A DNA stretch of 64,000 nt, from contig NZ_JAGHRB010000001.1 of NCBI RefSeq assembly GCF_017743995.1, positions 310,001 through 374,000 of the forward strand. Reading direction: 5' to 3'. The position numbers and the translations under genes are program-made. The notes below the pieces were generated by a model. That model ran no database searches. It saw nothing but the letters and a program-made list of their open reading frames with translations, and was not told the origin of the DNA. Positions within the stretch are counted from its first letter, which is position 1, and each line of letters starts with the position of its first letter. The DNA comes from Ruegeria sp. R13_0. GTDB lineage: Bacteria; Pseudomonadota; Alphaproteobacteria; Rhodobacterales; Rhodobacteraceae. This document shows, piece after piece, positions 54,459 to 63,448 of this stretch.

Positions 54459-55220
54459 ATGAAGAAGGCGGTCAAGTTCCTCTATATCGGCAAAGACCCG
54501 ATTTCGGTCTGGTTCCGCTATGGGTTGATCCTGTTCGATGTGGTCACGATCATCTTCTTTGTCGCCACCGCGCATTTTCCGCATGGCCCATGGGTGACAG
54601 GGATCAGTTGGGTGGTTGGCTTTCTGATCCTTCTGGATTTTTCGGCCAGAATGTGGATCGCCAAAGATCGTTGGAAGCTGTTGCGCAAGATTTACACGCT
54701 GGCGGATATCGTGGTGATCGTGTCGCTGATCCTCGACCCGTTTTTAACCGGCAATCTCGCGTTCCTGCGTATCCTGCGCGCCCTTCGGCTGATCCACTCG
54801 TACCATCTGCTCTGGGACTTGCGGCGCGACAGTACCTTTTTCCGCACACACGAAGATGCGGTCATCGCAGCCATCAATCTGCTGGTCTTTGTGTTCGCAA
54901 CTTCGACAGCGGTTCTTGTCTTTTTCATCCCCGAAGATGCTAAGAACCCCTATATTGACGCGCTGTATTTCACCATGGCGACCCTGACAACGACGGGATT
55001 TGGCGACATCACCCTGTCGACGCCGTGGGGCAAGCTGTTTTCGGTGTTTATCATGGTGGTCGGAGTTGCCTTGTTCGTGCGCCTCGCGCAGGCGATTTTT
55101 ATGCCGCAGAAAGTGCGCCACAAATGCCCCAGCTGCGGGCTGTTCCGGCATGATCCGGACGCGGTGCATTGCAAGCATTGCGGCTGCACTCTACGGATCG
55201 AGACGGGTGGTGTGTCTTAA
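54459..55220 (+). CDS. Voltage-gated-type potassium channel with a C-terminal zinc ribbon
   Basis: 253 residues from an ATG at 54459, since in-frame TTG/GTG codons earlier give an untypical N-terminus. Six helices are visible. S4 carries regularly spaced Arg (F-L-R-I-L-R-A-L-R-L), and the pore loop reads T-T-T-G-F-G-D-I near residue 180, a variant of T-V-G-Y-G-D. After S6 comes C-P-S-C with C-K-H-C-G, a 4-Cys zinc ribbon of about 22 residues that is unusual for such channels. The membrane protein should pass K+. It overlaps the convergent cobS by 4 bases. Confidence 0.85.
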   Translation: MKKAVKFLYIGKDPISVWFRYGLILFDVVTIIFFVATAHFPHGPWVTGISWVVGFLILLDFSARMWIAKDRWKLLRKIYTLADIVVIVSLILDPFLTGNLAFLRILRALRLIHSYHLLWDLRRDSTFFRTHEDAVIAAINLLVFVFATSTAVLVFFIPEDAKNPYIDALYFTMATLTTTGFGDITLSTPWGKLFSVFIMVVGVALFVRLAQAIFMPQKVRHKCPSCGLFRHDPDAVHCKHCGCTLRIETGGVS

Positions 55221-55981
55221 AGCTGCGCTGCCATTGCGATCAAAAAGGTGATCTCAGCCAATTGCTGAGAAGCGCCTAGGATATCTCCGGTCTGGCCGCC
55301 GATCTTGGTCTTTGCCACGAGGGCCAGAGCACCCACAACGAGCGCGGCGCATAGGGCGGGCAAAATGACCTGCCCACCGAGCAGCAATACTCCCGTCAAG
55401 CCAGCCAGAGCGAGCGAAACCGCGACAGGACCCACTGGCGGAGCACCAACAGAATGGCTGAGACCCGATTTACGCGCATTGGGCAATGCAGCCATTAGCA
55501 AGGGCATGAACGCGCGTGACACCACGCAGGCGGCAATGATCGCCAGAAACGCACCGGCTGACAAAAGGGTCGCGACGGCTGTCACCCGCATCAGCTGCGA
55601 CGCAATCAGGGACAGCACGCCGTAGGTGCCGATGTGGCTATCCTTCATGATCTCCATCCGGCGTTCCCGCGTGAACCCGCCCCATAGGCCGTCAAACGTA
55701 TCGGCCAACCCGTCCTCATGCATTGCGCCCGTTGTCATGGTCATGGTCGCCACGAGTAAAACGGCGCACACGAAAGGCGGAACCGATAATGTCAGTGCAA
55801 GCCACCCGATGACGCAAGCCAATGTACCAATCACCAGGCCGACCACCGGAAAGGCCCAAGCCGCCTGCGCCTGCCGGGCAAAGACCTTCTCAGGCAAACG
55901 GGGCAGGGGCAGGCGCGTCAACAGGACCAGAGCCAGCGGGATATCCCATGCGGAAACCGGATTGGTGTCGTTTTTTTGCAC
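55217..55981 (-). CDS. cobS: Adenosylcobinamide-GDP ribazoletransferase
   Basis: 254 residues from a GTG at 55981, with GAAAGGCG upstream; a longer open frame to 56698 is an antisense shadow of cobT. About seven hydrophobic helices. The signature H-E-D-G-L-A-D-T-F-D-G-L-W-G-G near residues 89-103 is diagnostic of CobS/CobV. It joins adenosylcobinamide-GDP to alpha-ribazole or its phosphate, the last step of cobalamin assembly, at the inner membrane. It is divergent from cobT, 78 bases away. No cobalamin riboswitch fits this gap. Confidence 0.95.
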   Translation of the reverse strand: MQKNDTNPVSAWDIPLALVLLTRLPLPRLPEKVFARQAQAAWAFPVVGLVIGTLACVIGWLALTLSVPPFVCAVLLVATMTMTTGAMHEDGLADTFDGLWGGFTRERRMEIMKDSHIGTYGVLSLIASQLMRVTAVATLLSAGAFLAIIAACVVSRAFMPLLMAALPNARKSGLSHSVGAPPVGPVAVSLALAGLTGVLLLGGQVILPALCAALVVGALALVAKTKIGGQTGDILGASQQLAEITFLIAMAAQL

Positions 55982-56059
55982 TTCAGCGCCTTTCGAGGCC
56001 TTGTTGGTTTCAGTGCTTCGGTTAAACACACAGGACCACTCTGATGCAATGAGGCTTTG

Positions 56060-57070
56060 ATGCTGCCTGAACTGAATGATTTGAACACGTTCCGCGACGC
56101 GTTGACCGGCGCCGAAGGGCCGGACATGGCGGCGGCGGATGGCGCGGCTGAACGCAACGGTCAGTTGACCAAACCTCCGGGCGCGCTGGGGCGGCTGGAG
56201 GATCTGGCGATCTGGTACGCGGCGTGGCGTGGGGACGCGCGACCGCAGGTTGCGGCCCCTCAGGTCATTGTCTTTGCGGGCAACCATGGGGTCACGGCGC
56301 AGGGCGTTTCGGCCTTTCCGCCCGAAGTGACCGTTCAGATGGTGATGAATTTTGAACATGGCGGCGCGGCGATCAACCAGCTGGCCAAGGCGGCTGGCGC
56401 AAAGATGGATGTCCACGCGCTGGATCTGGATCATCCAACGGCAGATTTCACCCAAGCCCCGGCCATGAGTGAAGCCGAGTTGCTGAGCGCACTGCAAACT
56501 GGCTGGCAGGCTGTGGATCCTAAGTCCGACCTGCTGGTGGTCGGCGAGATGGGGATCGGCAACACTACGCCCGCTGCTGCCATCGCCTGCGCCCTTTTCG
56601 GAGGTGAGGCCGCCGATTGGACCGGACGCGGTACAGGGGTCGACGATGCGGGCCTTGCAAACAAGACCCGCGTGGTCGCCGAAGGTGTTGCGCTGCATGG
56701 CAGTGAAGACGGGTTGGAGGTTTTGCGCTGCCTCGGCGGGCGCGAGATCGCGGCCATGGCCGGAGCGATTGCGGCGGCCCGTATGTTACGCATTCCCGTC
56801 ATTCTGGATGGCTTCATCTGTACATCGGCCGCGGCCTGTCTGGCGCGTATCTCGCCCTCAGCTCTGGATCATACCGTTGCGGGGCACCAAAGCGCAGAAG
56901 GCGCGCATGCTGCGATGCTGTCAAAACTGGGCAAGGAGCCGCTGCTGAGCCTCGGCCTGCGTCTGGGTGAGGGATCCGGCGGTGCGCTTGCGATCAACAT
57001 TCTCAAAAGTGCAGTTGCCTGCCACTCGGGCATGGCAACCTTTGCCGAGGCGGGCGTCTCGGACGGGTAA
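56060..57070 (+). CDS. cobT: Nicotinate-nucleotide-dimethylbenzimidazole phosphoribosyltransferase
   Basis: 336 residues from the ATG at 56060, with TGAGG upstream; a TTG one codon earlier is weaker. The family motifs [12 protein letters not shown] near 37-48, F-A-G-N-H-G-V-T near 73-80, and the catalytic-Glu region [10 protein letters not shown] near 308-317 are present. It makes alpha-ribazole phosphate, which CobS then attaches to cobinamide. The two genes are divergent from one 78-base promoter region. Confidence 0.95.
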   Translation: MLPELNDLNTFRDALTGAEGPDMAAADGAAERNGQLTKPPGALGRLEDLAIWYAAWRGDARPQVAAPQVIVFAGNHGVTAQGVSAFPPEVTVQMVMNFEHGGAAINQLAKAAGAKMDVHALDLDHPTADFTQAPAMSEAELLSALQTGWQAVDPKSDLLVVGEMGIGNTTPAAAIACALFGGEAADWTGRGTGVDDAGLANKTRVVAEGVALHGSEDGLEVLRCLGGREIAAMAGAIAAARMLRIPVILDGFICTSAAACLARISPSALDHTVAGHQSAEGAHAAMLSKLGKEPLLSLGLRLGEGSGGALAINILKSAVACHSGMATFAEAGVSDG

Positions 57071-57202
57071 CCTAAGCGCCTGACCGGGGCGAGGTCGCTT
57101 TGCGTTTGATTTGAAACGAAATACGCTGCCTCTTCCTATGGTCGAACACGCATTTCGATAACTTTACCTCAGATAAAACGCAAAACGCTTTAATTGCTTC
57201 GG

Positions 57203-59083
57203 TCAGGCGGAATCCTTGGCGTGCTGCTCCGCCAGTTCCAGCAAAGCGGTTTCCAGATCCTTCTCAAGCTTTTGCGCGCGTTCGATGTATTTCGTGTTTT
57301 CGGACGTGGGCATGCCGGGAATCCACAACTCCGCCAAATCGCGCACGGACGTCCTGTCATGGTGATAGAAGGTCTGCTCGGCTTGCGCGGCCTCGTATTC
57401 GCTCAGCCCGATATTCTCCAGCACATAGCGGCCCGCGCGCAGAGAGCTGTCGAACATTTCGCGCACGATGTCATTGGCCCCGGCTTGATACAGCTCATAC
57501 ACATGCGTCCGATCATGCGCCCGTGCGATGATATGCAGATCGGGGCGCTGGCGACGGGCGTATCCGACCAAGCGGGTCACCGTCTTTCGATCATCCATCG
57601 CGGCCACCAGCACCGAGGCTTTTTCAAGCCCCGCAGCGCGCAGCAGCTCTGGCCGAGTCGGGTCACCCAGAAAGCCTTTGACGCCAAACCGGCGCATCAG
57701 CTGAATCGTCTCGATATCGTGGTCCAGAACAACGGTTTTGAAGCCGCTGGCGCGAACCAGCCGGTTGACGATCTGACCAAACCGACCGATCCCAGCGATG
57801 ATTACAGGGCCTTTTTCGTCGATCTCATCGGGTTCTGGCGTAGCGCTGGTGTCGGCCATCTTGCGGGACAGAAGGTCGTAGATGATGAACAAAAGCGGGG
57901 TGATCAGCATGGTCAGCGCAATGATCATCAGCAACTTTTGCGACAGGTCCGGCGGGATGACATTCTGCTGCGTCGAAAACGCCAGAAGGACAAAGCCGAA
58001 CTCACCCGCTTGGGCCAGTCCAAGGGTGAACAGCCAGTGATCCCGGCCCTTGAGCTTGAAGGCCTTGCCAACGAGATAGAGGATGACGCCTTTAACGAGG
58101 ATGACCAGCAGGGCCAGACCGATCAAGTCGAATGGGTCGTTGAAGAAATAGCCAACGTTGATCCCGGCTCCGACCGTAATGAAGAACAGCCCCAGAAACA
58201 GGCCCTTGAACGGCTCAAGGTCGCTTTCCATTTCATGACGGAATTCCGAGCTGGCCAATACCACGCCCGCCAGAAACGCCCCCAGGGCGGGGGACAGGCC
58301 CACCAGTGTCATCAGGAACGAAATCCCGACCACGATCATCAGCGCCAGCGCGGTATACATCTCACGCAGGCGGGTTGCGTGAATGAACCGAAACAGCGGC
58401 CGGGTCAGGTAGACGCCGGCCAGAATGACAAAGGCAATCGCGCCGATGGTGACCAGAGTGACAGCCCAGCCCGGCAGCCCTTCGACCAGAGACAGGCTGT
58501 GATGCCCGGCGTCATGCAAGTGCTCTGCGCCGCGGTCGATGGAGCCGTCCGCCTCAATATGCGGCGTGGCAGGCAGCGCGAGCAGCGGCAGCAGGGCCAG
58601 AATCGGGATGACGGCAATGTCCTGCGTCAGCAGAACTGAGAACGTCGCGCGGCCTCCGTTCGTTTGCATCAAGCCCTTCTCAGACAGGGTTTGCAGCACG
58701 ATCGCGGTCGAGGACAAACACAGGGTCAAACCGACCGCCAGTGCGACGGACCAAGGATGGTTCGCGTACATCGCGACACCGGCAATCACGGCGGTAGACA
58801 ACAGAACCTGAAGCCCGCCAAGACCCAACAGCTTGTCGCGCATATCCCACAGGGCGCGCGGCTCCAACTCGAGTCCAATGAGGAACAGCATCATGACCAC
58901 GCCGAACTCGGCGACATGTTGCAGGTCTTCGGTCTCGGCGCCAACAAGGCCGAGGACGGGGCCGATGATCAGGCCCGCCGCCAGGTATCCAAGAACCGAG
59001 CCAAGGCCCAACCGCGCCGACAAGGGCACGGCAATCACGGCCGCAGCCAGATAAATAGAAGCCTGGTAAAGGAAATCGTCCAT
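57203..59083 (-). CDS. Kef-type monovalent cation:proton antiporter (CPA2)
   Basis: 626 residues. The N-terminal half has about 12-13 membrane helices with G-Y-L-A-A-G near residue 32, a long CPA2 core and a conserved T-Q-D segment. From about residue 410 a RCK_N nucleotide-binding domain begins with I-A-G-I-G-R-F-G-Q-I. KefB/KefC are K+ efflux systems gated by glutathione adducts and NADH; which of the two this is cannot be settled, and KefF/KefG partners are not seen nearby. It is tail-to-tail with cobT. Confidence 0.88.
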   Translation of the reverse strand: MDDFLYQASIYLAAAVIAVPLSARLGLGSVLGYLAAGLIIGPVLGLVGAETEDLQHVAEFGVVMMLFLIGLELEPRALWDMRDKLLGLGGLQVLLSTAVIAGVAMYANHPWSVALAVGLTLCLSSTAIVLQTLSEKGLMQTNGGRATFSVLLTQDIAVIPILALLPLLALPATPHIEADGSIDRGAEHLHDAGHHSLSLVEGLPGWAVTLVTIGAIAFVILAGVYLTRPLFRFIHATRLREMYTALALMIVVGISFLMTLVGLSPALGAFLAGVVLASSEFRHEMESDLEPFKGLFLGLFFITVGAGINVGYFFNDPFDLIGLALLVILVKGVILYLVGKAFKLKGRDHWLFTLGLAQAGEFGFVLLAFSTQQNVIPPDLSQKLLMIIALTMLITPLLFIIYDLLSRKMADTSATPEPDEIDEKGPVIIAGIGRFGQIVNRLVRASGFKTVVLDHDIETIQLMRRFGVKGFLGDPTRPELLRAAGLEKASVLVAAMDDRKTVTRLVGYARRQRPDLHIIARAHDRTHVYELYQAGANDIVREMFDSSLRAGRYVLENIGLSEYEAAQAEQTFYHHDRTSVRDLAELWIPGMPTSENTKYIERAQKLEKDLETALLELAEQHAKDSA

Positions 59084-59102
59084 CTATGTCCTCGTTGCCC
59101 GC

Positions 59103-59558
59103 TCAGGTTGGCAGGGGTGCGTCGCGTTTGAGTTGGTCCATCACGATCTGACTTTGTACCCGTGCCACTGCAGGATGCGGCAGGATCACCTCGTGAAGCA
59201 AGCTGTTGAGTGCAGAAAGATCGTCACAATAGACGTGAAGCAGGTAGTCCGCCTCGCCCGTCATTGTCCAAGCGCTTGTGATCTCGGGCTGAGTGTCGAC
59301 CATCCGGGCAAAGCTGGCGGATTGATCGGGGCCGTGTGTGCCAAGATGGACCTGAACGAAGCCCTGAACCTGCAAGCCCAGTTTCAGCGGATCCAACCGG
59401 GCCGCGTAGCCGGTGATGTAACCCTCGGTCTCAAGGCGCTGACGGCGGCGGCCTGCCTGACTGGGGGAGAGGTTCAGCAGCTCACCCAATTGATGCGCGG
59501 TCAGATGCGCGTTCTTTTGCAGCGCTGAGAGCAGGCGTGTATCGGTTGCATCAAGCAT
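59103..59558 (-). CDS. Lrp/AsnC-family regulator next to hpd
   Basis: 151 residues from an ATG at 59558, giving the family-typical M-L-D-A-T-D-x-R-L-L; an ATG 11 codons earlier is possible. HTH at about 15-50 (L-S-P-S-Q-A-G-R-R-R-Q-R-L) and RAM domain from about 68. It is divergent from hpd, and the gap between the two contains three GCGTAT words (about 59592, 59603 and 59658). Regulation of tyrosine breakdown by an aromatic amino acid or homogentisate is a good inference, not proven. Confidence 0.85.
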   Translation of the reverse strand: MLDATDTRLLSALQKNAHLTAHQLGELLNLSPSQAGRRRQRLETEGYITGYAARLDPLKLGLQVQGFVQVHLGTHGPDQSASFARMVDTQPEITSAWTMTGEADYLLHVYCDDLSALNSLLHEVILPHPAVARVQSQIVMDQLKRDAPLPT

Positions 59559-59705
59559 ATGCGGCAAGATCTCATATTTTAGGTTATTCATGCGTATATT
59601 GCGCGTATTTATGAAGTTTACATGAAAACAATGCGCGGAAACAGCACTGCTTAAGGCGTATTTTGGAATCAGCAAAGAAATTCCTGTTTTCGAAGGAGAC
59701 GCGCC

Positions 59706-60803
59706 ATGGGTCCTTTCCCGCACAACGCCCCGAAATCTGTCATCAGCCCTGAAAACCCGGCAGGTACCGACGGGTTTGAGTTTGTCGAGTTCGCGCATCC
59801 CGAACCGCAGGAGCTGCGTGATCTGTTCGCAAAAATGGGCTTCGATCTGGTGGCCCGCCACAAAATCAAACCGCTGGTCGAGCTGTGGCAGCAGGGCGAT
59901 GTCACCTATATCCTGAACGCTGATCCCGAAAGCTATGCCGACAAGTTCGTCGCGGAACACGGCCCCTGTGCGCCCTCGATGGGCTGGCGCGTTGTGGACG
60001 CGCAGAAAGCCTACGACCATGCCGTCGCAAAAGGCGCAGAGCCGTATGACGGTGCGGATAAGACGATGAATGTCCCGGCCATAAAGGGGATTGGCGGATC
60101 GCTGATCTACTTCATCGACCAGTATTACGATACCTCGCCCTACAATGAGGAATTTGCGTGGATCAAGGAATCCAAACCGCGCGGCGAGGGATTCTACTAT
60201 CTCGATCACCTCACCCACAATGTCTACCGGGGCAATATGGACAAGTGGTTCAAGTTCTATGGCGACCTGTTCAACTTCCGTGAAATCCGGTTCTTTGATA
60301 TTCAGGGCAAGTTCACCGGTCTCTATAGCCGCGCGCTGACATCGCCCTGTGGCCGCATCCGCATCCCCATCAACGAGGATCGGGGCGAAACGGGTCAGAT
60401 CGTCTCTTACCTCAAAAAGTACAAGGGCGAGGGCATTCAGCATATCGCGGTGGGCAGCGAGGACATCTATGCCTCGACCGACGCCATTGCCGAGAACGGG
60501 TTGAAGTTCATGCCGGGTCCGAACCAATCCTACTATGACATGTCCAAAGACCGTGTAACGGACCACGATGAGCCGCTGGATCGGATGATGAAGCACGGCA
60601 TTCTGATCGACGGCGAAGGCGTTGTGGATGGGGGTGAGACACGGATTCTGCTGCAGATCTTCTCAAAAACCGTGATCGGCCCGATCTTTTTCGAGTTCAT
60701 CCAGCGCAAAGGGGATGATGGGTTCGGTGAGGGTAACTTCCAGGCCCTGTTCGAATCCATCGAACGCGAGCAGATCGAAAGCGGTGAGATTTCGGCGGCT
60801 TAG
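59706..60803 (+). CDS. hpd: 4-Hydroxyphenylpyruvate dioxygenase
   Basis: 365 residues. The three iron ligands are all present: His168 in L-D-H-L-T-H-N, His246 in I-Q-H-I-A-V and Glu330 in F-F-E-F-I-Q. The enzyme converts 4-hydroxyphenylpyruvate to homogentisate in tyrosine degradation and in some bacteria starts pyomelanin formation. GAAGGAG-type ribosome binding is visible upstream. It is divergent from an Lrp-type gene. The next genes of the homogentisate pathway are not in the window. It overlaps the convergent methyltransferase gene by 4 bases. Confidence 0.97.
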   Translation: MGPFPHNAPKSVISPENPAGTDGFEFVEFAHPEPQELRDLFAKMGFDLVARHKIKPLVELWQQGDVTYILNADPESYADKFVAEHGPCAPSMGWRVVDAQKAYDHAVAKGAEPYDGADKTMNVPAIKGIGGSLIYFIDQYYDTSPYNEEFAWIKESKPRGEGFYYLDHLTHNVYRGNMDKWFKFYGDLFNFREIRFFDIQGKFTGLYSRALTSPCGRIRIPINEDRGETGQIVSYLKKYKGEGIQHIAVGSEDIYASTDAIAENGLKFMPGPNQSYYDMSKDRVTDHDEPLDRMMKHGILIDGEGVVDGGETRILLQIFSKTVIGPIFFEFIQRKGDDGFGEGNFQALFESIEREQIESGEISAA

Positions 60804-61420
60804 GCTGTGCCGAAAACAAGCCAAGTCCATGTCACACCAGCGCGCTGGTTGGCTGGTTGTATCGAGTTGGCTCGGGACCTGTGGTGCACCTGCAGGCCCG
60901 AGCTTACAGCTTGATCAACGATGGCGTCGTCCGAAATCTTAAAACCGGGTCGGTCCGGCGGGCAAGGGCCATGTCTGAGCGACAAAATCATCTGCCCTTG
61001 CGGCCGCAAGCGTTCAGACAGAACACTGATCGCCGCGTGTTGATCGCGCGGGGGAAGATGGTGCAGGACGCCGACGACCAGAATGGTGTCGAATGCGGCA
61101 CCGTCTGGCAGGGCGCTTGGTCTGGGCAGACAAGCATCAAGCCATTTGACGGATAGCGCGCCATCACCGCGCATCGCGTGGTTGCGAAAGGCGTCGACTG
61201 GCTCGATCGCCGTCACGTCGCAGCCTCGTTTGGCCAGCCATCGCGCCACCGTTCCAGTGCCCGCGCCTACGTCCAGAACGCTCGCCCCGGTATCCGGCAA
61301 GTGATCCAAAACGGGGCGCAGGACATCGGTAGGAGAAAGGCTGTCATAGGCCGGGATCAAGTGGGTGGCCGCGTGTTCGTACCCAGCTTTGACTGTCTGA
61401 AAATACAGGTCCTCAGCCAC
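60800..61420 (-). CDS. Class I SAM-dependent methyltransferase
   Basis: 206 residues. The SAM-binding motif is V-L-D-V-G-A-G-T-G-T-V near residues 48-58, motif II is the acidic A-I-E-P near 72-75, and D-T-I-L-V-V-G-V-L-H-H-L-P near 111-123 is the post-II segment. The substrate is unknown; a small molecule is more likely than DNA. It overlaps the upstream fusion-protein gene by 8 bases, so the two may be co-expressed, though a functional link is not evident. Confidence 0.85.
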   Translation of the reverse strand: MAEDLYFQTVKAGYEHAATHLIPAYDSLSPTDVLRPVLDHLPDTGASVLDVGAGTGTVARWLAKRGCDVTAIEPVDAFRNHAMRGDGALSVKWLDACLPRPSALPDGAAFDTILVVGVLHHLPPRDQHAAISVLSERLRPQGQMILSLRHGPCPPDRPGFKISDDAIVDQAVSSGLQVHHRSRANSIQPANQRAGVTWTWLVFGTA

Positions 61421-63284
61421 GCGGCATTTTCAAAGTCAGGTTGCGACCCTTCTTCTCATACCGCAATTCGCTGTCGCTGATGGCGATTACCTTGCCGCCG
61501 TCAATCCGGTCTCCGATCTTGAGCTTTTTGTACCGACCACTCGGAAGCCGGACGAGGGCACGGCGATTTGCGGGTGTGCCGTAGACGCCGATCAGGTTCA
61601 GCTTGCGCAGGTTCAGGGCATTGTCGATTGTGGCCTGCCGCGCGACCGAGGCCGTTGTCGGAATTTTCGGGGCCACGGATTTCGGCTGGAAGGATCCGGC
61701 GTCGTCATTGTTGGACGCGACTGCTGCGGTGGATCCCAGATTTGATCCGCTCGCGCTGGCCGAGGCCACGGCCCGCGCAGGCCGCAATTTGGGGCGCGGG
61801 ACGCGAACAACGGCCAAGGCGGTGGGCGTGTCGTCGACCTCGGGCGCTACCTGTAGGCTTTCGGGCCGCAATTTGGGTCGTACGACCGCAAGCTCTTCAA
61901 GACTGCGCCCACCCAATTGCGTGCGTTCGAAATTCTCGACCAGATTGCCGGGGCGGGACCGGGGGCGGAGTTCGGCCAGCCTCTGGTTGACCTCATCGAC
62001 CACGGGTTCTTCCTCGAACCGCACCGGTACTTCGGGCGGGACTTTGGAGGGGCGACCCAAATAGACCACGACCCCTTCGGGCGACAACGCGCCTTCTGCG
62101 GTCGGTACGACCAACCCGCGTTCGTCCAGCTCGTATTGCGCGCCTGCGATTGCGGGGCCGGGAATGCGCTCAAAGGCGGCATCTGTGTCGAAACTGCTTT
62201 GGTCGGGCAGGGCGATCGCGTCGCTGGACAGATCCGAGTTGTGAATAGACGCGAGGTAGAGGTCATCTTCGGAAATCAATGCCGGGGTAATCGGCGCTTC
62301 GGGGGGCTCCACTAGGGTGCCCGCGACCTCTTCGACGTCGCTTTGGGCCTCGGGGTCCTGTGCAATCTGCTCCACAGGCGTCGGCGCGACTTTCAGCGCT
62401 TCGAGAATGGCCGCATCTGTCGGGGACAATTCTGGCTGGGCTTCAGGTTCTGGTACTTCTTCCGCTGCCGGTGCCACCGCGATTTCGGTTTCAGGCTCTG
62501 GATCCGTATCAGGCGGTGAAGCGTCCTGAGACTGCGGTGCAGACAGTTCGGCCGTATCGTTTTCGGTAGACGTGTCGTTGTCTGGGCCTGCCCCGATCAG
62601 AGACCACGCCCATACACCTACCCCAACGCAGATCAGCGCGGCAATCGCGGGAAACGCCCAACGTTGTCCCTTGTTCGATGCGGGAGGCAACGAGATTGCG
62701 GTCGTAGCAGGTTCGGGAGAGCGGAACGCCGTAGGCGCCGCGTCATCCGCTATGGCGTGAACCGGGGGGCTTTCTAGCTCGGGCTCGGGTGAAGGCGCAG
62801 CGACCTGCGGCTCGCTGGTCAGGTCAAATACAGGCTCGCGCGGAAATTCGGCCTCAGTCGTGGCTGCACTATATGTGACCGGCAGGAACCCGTGCTGCGC
62901 GGCAAAGGCCTGCGCTTCATCCAGCGTCTCGCGCGCGACGGCGGCGACAAAGGTGGTCGACCCCTCGGTTGCGCTGTCGTAGGACAGATCGGCCAACTCA
63001 TAGGGCGTAGCCTCGGCGACTGCGGCTTGAACTTCGGACGCGATCTGATCTTCGCTTTGGCCTTCCGTGGGCAGGGCAAGATACCGCACCTGATCTGCGG
63101 GCAGCACCAGTTTGCAGCTCAGGTCGTTTTCCAGTGCAAACGCCTTGTCGTGCAGGGCTTTGATCTGGTCACTCAGATCCGGGGCCGACAAAGGCACTTC
63201 GCCAATATCGTACCATTCACCATCCGAATGGTGTTGAAGGGAAATTCCGGTCGCAGAAAAGGTCAGCGCAAAAGCGGGTTTCAT
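61413..63284 (-). CDS. PilM/GspL-like to PilP/GspC-like fusion membrane protein
   Basis: 623 residues. Residues 1-150 resemble the cytoplasmic actin-like part of PilM or GspL, with F-S-A-T-G-I-S-L-Q at the start and R-Y-L-A-L-P then Q-I-A-S-E-V-Q-A near 67-86. Residues 209-231 are one membrane helix. A long Glu/Pro/Ala/Asp-rich linker (about 232-545) should cross the periplasm. Residues 549-623 resemble the PilP/GspC homology region, with L-N-L-I-G-V-Y-G-T and R-Y-K-K-L-K-I-G-D-R-I. In pili and type II secretion these parts sit in separate proteins. No pilus or secretin gene lies nearby. No ribosome-binding site is evident. Function unknown. Confidence 0.7.
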   Translation of the reverse strand: MKPAFALTFSATGISLQHHSDGEWYDIGEVPLSAPDLSDQIKALHDKAFALENDLSCKLVLPADQVRYLALPTEGQSEDQIASEVQAAVAEATPYELADLSYDSATEGSTTFVAAVARETLDEAQAFAAQHGFLPVTYSAATTEAEFPREPVFDLTSEPQVAAPSPEPELESPPVHAIADDAAPTAFRSPEPATTAISLPPASNKGQRWAFPAIAALICVGVGVWAWSLIGAGPDNDTSTENDTAELSAPQSQDASPPDTDPEPETEIAVAPAAEEVPEPEAQPELSPTDAAILEALKVAPTPVEQIAQDPEAQSDVEEVAGTLVEPPEAPITPALISEDDLYLASIHNSDLSSDAIALPDQSSFDTDAAFERIPGPAIAGAQYELDERGLVVPTAEGALSPEGVVVYLGRPSKVPPEVPVRFEEEPVVDEVNQRLAELRPRSRPGNLVENFERTQLGGRSLEELAVVRPKLRPESLQVAPEVDDTPTALAVVRVPRPKLRPARAVASASASGSNLGSTAAVASNNDDAGSFQPKSVAPKIPTTASVARQATIDNALNLRKLNLIGVYGTPANRRALVRLPSGRYKKLKIGDRIDGGKVIAISDSELRYEKKGRNLTLKMPRG

Positions 63285-63448
63285 AATCCGGAGGAACCAC
63301 AGTTAACCATATCAACGCAAATACCTTTGTATTCGCAGGGTGATACTAAAGCAGGAACCCGCCGAGGGAAAGAAAAAGCCGGGACTTCCCCTTGTGCGTG
63401 TATGCCCCTCGGACCCATGTTGAGGCAGAGTAAGTTGGAGGGATCACC

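Noticed and set aside
55982-56059. Cobalamin riboswitch in the cobS/cobT gap
   Set aside because: The 78-base gap is too short for the element and no B12-box-like sequence was seen.
55982-56698. Minus-strand N-terminal extension of cobS over cobT
   Set aside because: Antisense to cobT. The GTG at 55981 has a ribosome-binding site and gives a normal CobS length.
59559-60596. Minus-strand N-terminal extension of the Lrp gene over hpd
   Set aside because: The extension is antisense to a well-conserved dioxygenase and lacks Lrp features; the real start is near 59558.
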